A stretch of DNA of 11,036 nt, from positions 1-11,036 of the forward strand of contig JALHPH010000021.1 in the NCBI GenBank assembly GCA_022842565.1. Reading direction: 5' to 3'. The notes under the pieces are model-generated. The model was not told the origin of the DNA and made no database searches. It was given only the letters and a program-made list of their open reading frames with translations. The position numbers and the translations under genes are program-made. The DNA is from Fimbriimonadaceae bacterium. Its GTDB lineage: Bacteria; Armatimonadota; Fimbriimonadia; Fimbriimonadales; Fimbriimonadaceae. Of this stretch, positions 5,584 through 11,036 are shown one piece after another (positions within the stretch are counted from its first letter, which is position 1; each line of letters starts with the position of its first letter).

Positions 5584-7067
5584 TGCACCTGATATTCGGG
5601 TGCAAAGAGCGCGAAATCTAACAATTCAGTGAGTCTGCCAGAAAACCAGTTATCGTTCTGAATCGAGTCCATTCCGTTGCCCTTTGCCCAAGCCTCGGCA
5701 AGGGCAACTTTGCTCGTCTCCCGCAGCTGGATGTCAAGGATTTCATCAAAAGCCGTGATCACCTGGTCGGGCGTTTCGAGCTTCCGCAGCTTCATTTCGC
5801 CCCTCAGCCAAATGAGCGATGCCGATGGTCGCCAAGCGTCTTTCCCTTGCGCATCTTTGTAAGGCTCCCAAAGCATCATGCCACGGTAGCGCTTGCGCTG
5901 CAAAACGGTTTGTGTGTTGATCCACGCCTTGTGCCAATTCCAACCGGCCACATCGGGCGGATACAGGAGGTCCTGCCCGGCGATCTCGCAGAAATAGGCC
6001 ACGGCACCCATGGCATCAAGGAGCTCAGTCGAGTGCGGCTCATCGGGAGCGGCGTCCACGGAGAGCTTGCCCTTAAACAACGCCGCCCCGTTGAGCGCTC
6101 GGGTCACGCCGATCACGTACTCCACCGGACTCTTGATCAGCCGCCCAACGACCTCCGGGGAGTAAAAATCTTGGTGATCCACCATGGTTTTCATCACCGC
6201 ACGGATGCTGCCCTTGGTTTGCAAGAACGTGGCGACCATTGCCTTGACCGCCGATTCGGAGACAGCCTCGGAGCCGAAGAAACCCCATAGTTTCCGGCAA
6301 AGGTGGTCAGCAGTCTTGGGGTGATTGGCCAGATAGCGTAGAACGTCGTGACCCGTCCACTTCTTCTTGATGCCTAGGATGGTCTTTTCGCCTGGGTCAT
6401 GCACCGCTGAAAGATAAGCGAAGCTCACCGCCGGAGTTCCCGTGCGGATGATGCGGCGAAGCCGGTCATCTTCTGAACCTGTCATGTGGTAAATCGGCGC
6501 ATCGTAGGTCCACCCGGTGAACGCCCTCGACACTTCTTTGATGTCGCTCTCGGTGTAGTTCCCGACCCCCAGCGTATAGAGCTCCAGCACTTCCCGTCCA
6601 AAATTCTCGTTGGGTGTGTCGCGGAAGATCATCTCGACATTAAGCATTCTTAAGAAAGCTGGACTCTCGGCCACCCTCACCAAAATGTCCTCAAAACGGC
6701 CCAGGGGGTCACTTCGTAACCGCTCTAGGTAGTCGTGCATCATCAAGCCGCTATCGACCATGGCATCGCTGACCGCGAAATGGTCATGCCAGAAAAGTGC
6801 CATCTTTTCGCGGAGTACATCGTGGCTCGCGACCATTTGCAGGGCCCAAAACCGCTTCAGTCGATGCGCGCCGGTATCCGCCGCTTCATCTTTCCGAAAC
6901 CAGAATTGCGCGGGATGGCCGATGTCCTTCGTGCCCGGGTTCAAGAGCACCTCGATCATGGCGGCGACGGAGATGCCGTCGAAGCGTTGACGCTCGGCCT
7001 GCGATGCTCCCCAGCCCAATCGCCTGAGCAAGTGTTTCTTCTTGGATTTGTCGTCCAACGCGCTCAT
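5580..7067 (-). CDS. DUF1800 family protein
   Basis: This 495-residue protein matches the DUF1800 (PF08811) family from end to end: the N-terminal HLLRRLGWGAS (12-22), LFWHDHFA (91-98), NENFGREVLELYTLGVGNYT (153-172), RAFTGW (181-186), KSPVEYV (312-318), PPDVAGWNW (370-378) and a C-terminal LLDFALFAPEYQ (482-493). The biochemical role is unknown. Family members usually sit beside a DUF1501 gene whose product is exported, but none is adjacent here: the next gene downstream converges and the gene upstream diverges. I see no signal peptide in this protein. I chose ATG 7067 because the only strong Shine-Dalgarno sequence, AGGAGG at 7083-7078, lies 10 nt before it and only 1 nt before the alternative ATG at 7076. 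A start further upstream would add a non-conserved leader. Confidence 0.93.
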   Translation of the reverse strand: MSALDDKSKKKHLLRRLGWGASQAERQRFDGISVAAMIEVLLNPGTKDIGHPAQFWFRKDEAADTGAHRLKRFWALQMVASHDVLREKMALFWHDHFAVSDAMVDSGLMMHDYLERLRSDPLGRFEDILVRVAESPAFLRMLNVEMIFRDTPNENFGREVLELYTLGVGNYTESDIKEVSRAFTGWTYDAPIYHMTGSEDDRLRRIIRTGTPAVSFAYLSAVHDPGEKTILGIKKKWTGHDVLRYLANHPKTADHLCRKLWGFFGSEAVSESAVKAMVATFLQTKGSIRAVMKTMVDHQDFYSPEVVGRLIKSPVEYVIGVTRALNGAALFKGKLSVDAAPDEPHSTELLDAMGAVAYFCEIAGQDLLYPPDVAGWNWHKAWINTQTVLQRKRYRGMMLWEPYKDAQGKDAWRPSASLIWLRGEMKLRKLETPDQVITAFDEILDIQLRETSKVALAEAWAKGNGMDSIQNDNWFSGRLTELLDFALFAPEYQVH

Positions 7068-7077
7068 GAAACCCATG

Positions 7078-7083
7078 CCTCCT
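7078..7083 (-). promoter_or_regulatory. Shine-Dalgarno sequence of the DUF1800 gene
   Basis: A consensus AGGAGG on the minus strand is the strongest ribosome binding site in the window. It is 10 nt from ATG 7067 and 1 nt from ATG 7076, so it favours the 7067 start. Most other genes here have weak or no such site. Confidence 0.7.
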
Positions 7084-7112
7084 ATCATACAGGAACGCCC
7101 CGCAAAATCGAT

Positions 7113-7118
7113 CATAAT
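7113..7118 (+). promoter_or_regulatory. -10 box 7 nt before the start of the 7126 gene
   Basis: CATAAT matches 5 of 6 positions of the -10 consensus and ends 7 nt before ATG 7126, so transcription would begin at or next to the start codon (leaderless). No Shine-Dalgarno sequence and no clear -35 hexamer are seen. Confidence 0.45.
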
Positions 7119-7125
7119 CCCCGGA

Positions 7126-7557
7126 ATGCCCGGGCCCACTTTTCACGATCTTCTTAACGAACTTCTTCCCGCAATTCAGCAGATGCTGGAAGAGCATGGA
7201 GGTTTCTATCCGATCGGAGCGGAGATGGCGCCAGACGGAAAAGTGGAGCTGGTGGGCGTTTACAGCGACGACGAGTTCCCCGATCCGAACGATCTGATCG
7301 TGGAGCTCATTGCCAACCTGCACGAGCGTGCCAACGAGGGGCTCATCATGGCAGCTGCGGTCGGTTACGATGTTGCTATCACGCTTCCCGAAACGGACAC
7401 ACCGACCGATGCCATCTGCATCGCCTTGGAGAGCATGGATGAAGCGGCCAATACCTACCTGCCCTACACGTTACGTGAAGGGCAGGAGACCGAATACGGC
7501 AAGCTCGTGGCAACCGACCGCGATCGCACGATTTTCCTTACCGATCCTAGTTCGTAG
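7126..7557 (+). CDS. Small acidic cytosolic protein of unknown function
   Basis: This is a 143-residue soluble acidic protein without signal peptide or membrane segment. Notable segments are GGFYPIGAEMAPDGKVELVGVY (25-46), a helix DLIVELIANLHERAN (56-70), YDVAIT (81-86), AICIALE (96-102), and EYGKLVAT (123-130). This pattern recalls a widespread family of small uncharacterised proteins with an N-terminal FYPxGA motif, but I cannot name a family or function. I use ATG 7126, because the longer in-frame version from 7042 would read antisense through the start region of the DUF1800 gene, and a -10 box sits 7 nt before 7126. The gene diverges from DUF1800 across 58 bp and overlaps the sugar dehydrogenase gene tail to tail by 11 bp (7547-7557). 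Confidence 0.8.
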   Translation: MPGPTFHDLLNELLPAIQQMLEEHGGFYPIGAEMAPDGKVELVGVYSDDEFPDPNDLIVELIANLHERANEGLIMAAAVGYDVAITLPETDTPTDAICIALESMDEAANTYLPYTLREGQETEYGKLVATDRDRTIFLTDPSS

Positions 7558-8719
7558 GTTCGATGCGGATCAGTCGACCGTTGACCTCGTCTGTGAGCAG
7601 ATAAAGGAAACCGTCGGGTCCTTGACGTACGTCGCGCACTCGCTGGCCGATGCCCAATCGCTCTTGTCCCAGCACTTTGCCGTTGGCGTCCAGGTCAATG
7701 CGGCGCACGTCGTTGCCCGCCAACCCGCCACTGAAGAGATCGCCCTTCCAGTTCGGATAGCGCGAGCCGGTGTAGAAAGCCAGCCCGCTCGGCGCGGGGC
7801 ACGGGGTCCAAACCACGATCGGGTCTTCCATGCCTGGCAGGGTCTTGTTGGGCGAAATCTCGCTGCCACCGTAGTTGATGCTATAGGTCGCCTTTGGCCA
7901 GCCGAAGTTCTTCCCTTTCGCGATCAGGTTCAGTTCATCGCCGCCGCGCGCACCGTGCTCATTGGCCCAAATCCGTCCCGAAGCCGGATCGCGCGCCAGA
8001 CCCTGGATGTTGCGGTGTCCCATCGAAAAAATGCTTGAAGCCACATCGCTGCCCGAGAACGGATTGCCAGGCGCTGGCTTGCCTTCGGCAGTCAGCCGAA
8101 GCACCTTGCCCAAGTGACTCTCCTTCGATTGAGCCCATTCGCGCGACAGTTGGCCCTCTACCATGCTCGGCGGATTACCGCCGTCGCCGATGCTCATGAG
8201 CAGGGTTCCGTCTGGCAACCAAAGAATTCGGGAGCCAAAGTGCTGGCCGCCTTGCTTATCTTGCGAGACCCTGAAAAGCTGCTTGACGCCCTGCAATTCG
8301 GTGCCGACCAGCTTGCCGCGCCAAAGCTCGGTGCGATTGGCGCGACCAGTGCCGCCGGATACTGTGAGATAAACCCACTGGTTCTTAGCGAATTCTGGGT
8401 GCAGAGACACATCCATCAAGCCGCCCTGGCCGATCTCCTCGACCGGGGGCAAGCCCGTGATGATGTCGTTCAGCAGGGTTCCGTCTTTTTCGATGAGGCA
8501 CATGGTGCCGCCGCGCTCAGTGACAAGCATGCGGCCATCAGGAAGCCAGGCGATGCCCCAGGGTCGCTCCATCCCTTCGGTCATGGTCACGGCTTTCCAA
8601 CCGCTCGCTGCCTTGGGCGGCGGCGAGGGAGTGACAGCCTGCTGGGCCACCACGAAGCCTGCAACCAAAAACAAAACTGCTACACCGGAGCCGATCACCG
8701 CCGATTTCTTGAGGGTCAT
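7547..8719 (-). CDS. Secreted PQQ-dependent sugar dehydrogenase family protein
   Basis: This 390-residue protein belongs to the glucose/sorbosone dehydrogenase family (GSDH, PF07995), a six-bladed beta-propeller whose characterised members oxidise aldose sugars with PQQ in the periplasm (for example YliI/Asd of E. coli). An N-terminal hydrophobic segment (8-25) is a signal peptide or membrane anchor, and a Pro-rich linker follows. The family motifs are present: RPWGIAWLPDGRMLVTER (52-69), GQGGLMDVSLHPEF (97-110), QHFGSR with the active-site His160 and Arg164 (159-164), GDGG (178-181), MGHRNIQG (233-240), NEHGARGGDELN (253-264), NFGWP (271-275) and RDVRQGPDG (362-370). PQQ biosynthesis genes are not in the window, so the actual cofactor and substrate are inferred. 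It starts 35 nt after the endonuclease-like gene on the same strand. It lacks a Shine-Dalgarno sequence and has its own -10 box close to the ATG. Confidence 0.93.
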   Translation of the reverse strand: MTLKKSAVIGSGVAVLFLVAGFVVAQQAVTPSPPPKAASGWKAVTMTEGMERPWGIAWLPDGRMLVTERGGTMCLIEKDGTLLNDIITGLPPVEEIGQGGLMDVSLHPEFAKNQWVYLTVSGGTGRANRTELWRGKLVGTELQGVKQLFRVSQDKQGGQHFGSRILWLPDGTLLMSIGDGGNPPSMVEGQLSREWAQSKESHLGKVLRLTAEGKPAPGNPFSGSDVASSIFSMGHRNIQGLARDPASGRIWANEHGARGGDELNLIAKGKNFGWPKATYSINYGGSEISPNKTLPGMEDPIVVWTPCPAPSGLAFYTGSRYPNWKGDLFSGGLAGNDVRRIDLDANGKVLGQERLGIGQRVRDVRQGPDGFLYLLTDEVNGRLIRIEPTN

Positions 8720-8728
8720 GCGTTATCT

Positions 8729-8734
8729 ATTTTA
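8729..8734 (-). promoter_or_regulatory. -10 box 9 nt before the sugar dehydrogenase start
   Basis: TAAAAT on the minus strand (8734-8729) matches 5 of 6 positions of the -10 consensus and ends 9 nt before ATG 8719, predicting a leader of only 2-3 nt. It lies in the 35-nt gap after the endonuclease-like gene. No good -35 hexamer is visible. Confidence 0.4.
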
Positions 8735-8754
8735 CGCCCGACTTCATGCCAGAG

Positions 8755-10125
8755 TTACCGTGAGAGTGGACGAACCACGACTCCGCGCACTACGACATCA
8801 AATTCGGGATTGAGTTCGTCGTTGGTAAGCACCCTGAAGGTGGTCTGAATCCGGCCGGGTTGAGTGGTGTTCAGGGTGATGTTCTGCATTCCTGAGCCGC
8901 CGCCCGCGGGTTCGGCGAAGGTGCCAATCGGCACGATCACTCCCGGATCAGCGGAGAAAGAATAAAGCAGCGGTGCTACGCCGTTCGGGCCCCACAACAC
9001 CGTATCGCCAACATTGGTTACGGTGACCGGTCGCGTTACCACCGAGTTCTGGTCCACGTACCCGAAATCGATCACCGTGGTTGGTACGGCCGCCTTTCCA
9101 GGAACGCGCATATCCATGAATAGCGGAAGGTGCCCGCTTTCGCCGCCCAAGCTGTCCATCAGCGCCTGCGCAATGGTCGTGCCGACCATTGCGTTGTTCG
9201 TGATCTTCATGGCGGCGTTATAGGTCGAACCGTCGTTACCCCAAACGCGGTAGCTGTGTTGAGGATCGTTCCAAGTGGTCGTACTATAAGGGATCGCGGG
9301 ATTGCCCAGGTAGCTCAGTCCCTCTCCGTCCAGAAGGCCGTCGCTGCAAAGCAGGAAATCGTAGCGGTCATCCATGCCGCCCGAGTTCGCTCCGTTCCAG
9401 GGGTCTTGGGTTTGAACAAATCGAAACGCGGAGGTTCCCCAGTTGCCGGGCGTCACAATCGGGTCAAACGACCGACCAGCATTGTTGCTCTGCGAATTCG
9501 TGAGCTCTACATAAGCGTCGTCGCCTGAACTCCCGACGTTCAGGTCGCCGACCACCATGAAGTGCTGATCGGTCACGAGGCCCTCAGCATTGTCGCGGAC
9601 GCGCTGGGCTTCAATCAATCGCCGCGCTTCGTCGGTCGTGGTCGAGCCAGCTTTCATGTGCAAGTTATAAACGCTAACCGTGGCCGAGGTCTGCGGGTAA
9701 CCAGCAGGCTGGAAGTCGTAGCGATAAGTGTTGCGGGGCGGGCCGGAAGTCGAGCCGTTCGAGATGGTAATGACTCCCAGAAACCTCACTTTGGACGTAC
9801 GATAAACTAGCGCAGACTCGGTATCGGGGCCGTCACGCCACGGGGCCGCCACCCAGTCGCCCGGCGAACCGGGTGCCGAGTTGAGCCGCGAAACCGTTTG
9901 GTTGAGGGCCTGCGAGCGCTCGATTTCTTGCAGAAAGAGGATATCGGGGGCAAAGGTGCGGCCTTGGAACACACCGTAGACCGACAGATCGAGCGATGCG
10001 AGCCGCTGCGGAAAATCGGCGTCCAGATCGCTCCAGTTCGTGATGTTCCATGAGCCCACGCGCAATTGGGCAAAAGCACTCAGAGGGAGCATGCAGCAGG
10101 CAGCAAGAAGGAACGCACGTTTCAT
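8755..10125 (-). CDS. Secreted endonuclease/exonuclease/phosphatase-fold protein with C-terminal beta-sandwich domain
   Basis: This 456-residue protein has a clear signal peptide (1-19, cleavage after AFA). Residues 21-340 form an EEP (DNase I/APE1-like) domain: SWNITNW with Asn27 (25-31), FLQE with the metal-ligand Glu67 (64-67), YNLHMKA with His156 (153-159), GDLN with Asp194 and Asn196 (193-196), DDRYDF (252-257), and the terminal motif SGHLPLF with His332 (330-336). The last motif is normally SDH; here the Asp is Gly, which may weaken metal binding. Residues 350-452 look like an Ig-like ASPM/Hydin or choice-of-anchor-D type domain (IDFGYVDQNSVVTRPVTVTN and a C-terminal VVVRGVVV). Possible roles are extracellular DNA or phosphoester hydrolysis, for example nutrient scavenging; the substrate is unknown. 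It is upstream of the sugar dehydrogenase on the same strand and diverges from a beta-propeller gene. Confidence 0.9.
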   Translation of the reverse strand: MKRAFLLAACCMLPLSAFAQLRVGSWNITNWSDLDADFPQRLASLDLSVYGVFQGRTFAPDILFLQEIERSQALNQTVSRLNSAPGSPGDWVAAPWRDGPDTESALVYRTSKVRFLGVITISNGSTSGPPRNTYRYDFQPAGYPQTSATVSVYNLHMKAGSTTTDEARRLIEAQRVRDNAEGLVTDQHFMVVGDLNVGSSGDDAYVELTNSQSNNAGRSFDPIVTPGNWGTSAFRFVQTQDPWNGANSGGMDDRYDFLLCSDGLLDGEGLSYLGNPAIPYSTTTWNDPQHSYRVWGNDGSTYNAAMKITNNAMVGTTIAQALMDSLGGESGHLPLFMDMRVPGKAAVPTTVIDFGYVDQNSVVTRPVTVTNVGDTVLWGPNGVAPLLYSFSADPGVIVPIGTFAEPAGGGSGMQNITLNTTQPGRIQTTFRVLTNDELNPEFDVVVRGVVVRPLSR

Positions 10126-10138
10126 GGGATGAGGCTGT

Positions 10139-10168
10139 ATTAAACCCTTCGGTGGGACGAAAAGTCTA
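10139..10168 (-). promoter_or_regulatory. Possible promoter of the endonuclease-like gene
   Basis: On the minus strand, TAGACT (10168-10163, 4 of 6 to -35) and TTTAAT (10144-10139, 5 of 6 to -10) are 18 bp apart. Transcription would start about 6 nt before ATG 10125, and there is no Shine-Dalgarno sequence. Confidence 0.4.
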
Positions 10169-10200
10169 GCTTTTTGGTTCCTTAGAACGGGTCAACTCCG

Positions 10201-10206
10201 TATAAT
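10201..10206 (+). promoter_or_regulatory. Consensus -10 box placed for leaderless transcription of the beta-propeller gene
   Basis: A perfect TATAAT ends 6 nt before ATG 10213, which puts the expected +1 on the A of the start codon. There is no Shine-Dalgarno sequence between them. A clear -35 at the normal distance is not seen. Confidence 0.6.
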
Positions 10207-10212
10207 CTGGCA

Positions 10213-11036
10213 ATGGTCGCGGCACTCCTCTCTCTGGTCCTTTCCACCGCGCCACCCGTTGTTTCTTTAGCCTCCGCCGAGGGCGGCCTGGTGGCCTACG
10301 ATTCTCTTGGAAAGCAAAGTCTCCGCTTTGCTGGCCAGCAGGCTGATGCGATTTCGCTGAGTTCGACGGGGAAATGGGCCTCGCTGATCACGGAGGGAAA
10401 GATCCGGGTTCTGGCGATGAAGCCGGAGGCAAAGCCACGCGAACTCGAACCCACTGGAGTTCTGGACGCACGATGGGCTCCTCGGGGCTCCTTTTTGGCG
10501 ATGCGCACTAGGGCCGCGCTCTTGGTCTATCAAGCCACGACCCCCAGCGAACCGCTTCTTGAGATCTGTAAAGATGCGCAGGCCTTTGCGTGGTCGCCCG
10601 ATGGCTCCCGCTTGGTCGTCGCGCAGCCCAGTCCGCGCGGCGGGCAGCTCCGGCTTTACCGAATCGGCGAATCCCGAAGCCGCATGGTGCTCGAGGGCCG
10701 CGAGGCAACGCGGCTCGCGTGGTCGCCTGATGGTCGTCGCTTGGCTTTCCTTAAACCCGTGACCGGCGGGCGTTTCGAGGTGGTGGTCGGGCGACTCGGC
10801 ACCGACAACTGGAAGCTCATCGAGAGCACCGCCACCGCTGAACTCAGTTGGTCGCCGGATTCCAAGCAGCTCGCAGTCCGGACCCCCAGCCAGCTCTCGG
10901 TGTGGTCGCTGAGTGGGAAAAAGCCGGTGGTCGCTCGCCAACCCGTGCAGCCAAAAGACCACGTGCAGTGGGTGAAATCAGATCGGCTGGAGCTCTTTGA
11001 TGGCGCGACGCGGTGGCGGCTCGATGCGGCCATTGC
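10213..11036 (+). CDS. Secreted TolB/WD40-like beta-propeller protein, N-terminal part
   Basis: The frame is open from ATG 10213 to the window edge (274 residues, no stop), so the C-terminus is missing. A short hydrophobic N-terminus (1-20, with A20-S-A22 as a possible cleavage site) suggests export. The rest is a beta-propeller built on the repeat W-S/A-P-D/R-G/S: WAPRG (88-92), WSPDG (127-131), WSPDG (170-174) and WSPDS (213-217), spaced 39, 43 and 43 residues. A degenerate fifth copy, WVKSD, starts at 253. These are TolB-type (PD40) repeats, which serve as protein-binding or sensing platforms and occur also in dipeptidyl-peptidase-like enzymes, whose catalytic domain would lie at the missing end. 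The start is supported by a consensus -10 box directly before it. It diverges from the endonuclease-like gene across 87 bp. Confidence 0.85.
   Translation, partial: MVAALLSLVLSTAPPVVSLASAEGGLVAYDSLGKQSLRFAGQQADAISLSSTGKWASLITEGKIRVLAMKPEAKPRELEPTGVLDARWAPRGSFLAMRTRAALLVYQATTPSEPLLEICKDAQAFAWSPDGSRLVVAQPSPRGGQLRLYRIGESRSRMVLEGREATRLAWSPDGRRLAFLKPVTGGRFEVVVGRLGTDNWKLIESTATAELSWSPDSKQLAVRTPSQLSVWSLSGKKPVVARQPVQPKDHVQWVKSDRLELFDGATRWRLDAAI

Noticed and set aside
5584..5604. Short hairpin TGCACC...GGTGCA after the membrane-protein stop codon
   Set aside because: Only 6 bp, with a 9-nt loop and no T-run, inside DUF1800 coding sequence; too weak to call a terminator.
7310..8038. 242-codon plus-strand frame opposite the sugar dehydrogenase gene
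   Set aside because: It overlaps two well-supported genes and its translation shows no motif; it is an antisense or frame shadow.
10267..10962. 231-codon minus-strand frame at the right end
   Set aside because: The plus-strand frame from 10213 has evenly spaced WSPDG repeats, a hydrophobic N-terminus and a consensus -10 box; the minus frame is its shadow.
1..11036. CRISPR array, insertion sequence, toxin-antitoxin or phage-defence system
   Set aside because: No spaced direct repeats, transposase, terminal inverted repeats or known defence domains were seen; all genes look like ordinary chromosomal genes.

Overview
The window is about 60% GC by eye and reads as an ordinary, gene-dense bacterial chromosome segment. 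It has ten complete protein genes, two genes cut by the window edges and one tRNA. I see no phage, IS, integrase, CRISPR array or defence cluster. The source is probably a diderm environmental bacterium that secretes many proteins. My best guess is the Armatimonadota (Fimbriimonadia-like), based on the mix of an orphan DUF1800 protein, a secreted sorbosone/glucose-dehydrogenase-type protein, a secreted endonuclease-like protein with a C-terminal beta-sandwich, and apparently leaderless genes. That assignment is an inference, not a marker-gene call.

Left part (1-2419, all minus strand): a MATE exporter, then a small secreted PPC-like protein, then the 5' end of a secreted subtilisin-family protease running off the left edge. 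Each of the last two has its own plausible promoter. A perfect TGTGA-N6-TCACA palindrome (CRP-type operator) overlaps the MATE stop codon just upstream of the PPC-like gene.

Middle (2480-4308, plus strand): a tight three-gene operon of an AIM24/TIGR00266-family protein, an unrecognised 141-residue protein and a biotin-protein ligase without a DNA-binding domain. It diverges from the MATE gene through a 60-bp region whose -10 element reads on both strands. A strong hairpin at 4322-4358 ends this operon and, from the other side, the tRNA-Gly(GCC) gene (4371-4445, minus), which has its own promoter. Next comes an unrecognised two-TM membrane protein (4573-5583, plus), whose stop codon overlaps that of a convergent DUF1800 protein (5580-7067, minus).

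Right part: a 143-residue protein of unknown function (7126-7557, plus) overlaps by 11 bp, tail to tail, with a secreted PQQ-type sugar dehydrogenase (7547-8719, minus). Upstream of that on the same strand is a secreted endonuclease/exonuclease/phosphatase-fold protein (8755-10125). Diverging from it, and running off the right edge, is a secreted TolB/WD40-like beta-propeller protein (10213 onward, plus).

The most useful second-look items are the CRP-type operator and the PPC/protease pair it may control; the set of -10 boxes placed 6-9 nt before start codons, which suggests leaderless transcription; the unknown gene inside the AIM24-BirA operon; and the missing metal-site Asp in the endonuclease-like protein. 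I do not see strong evidence for a novel multi-gene system.
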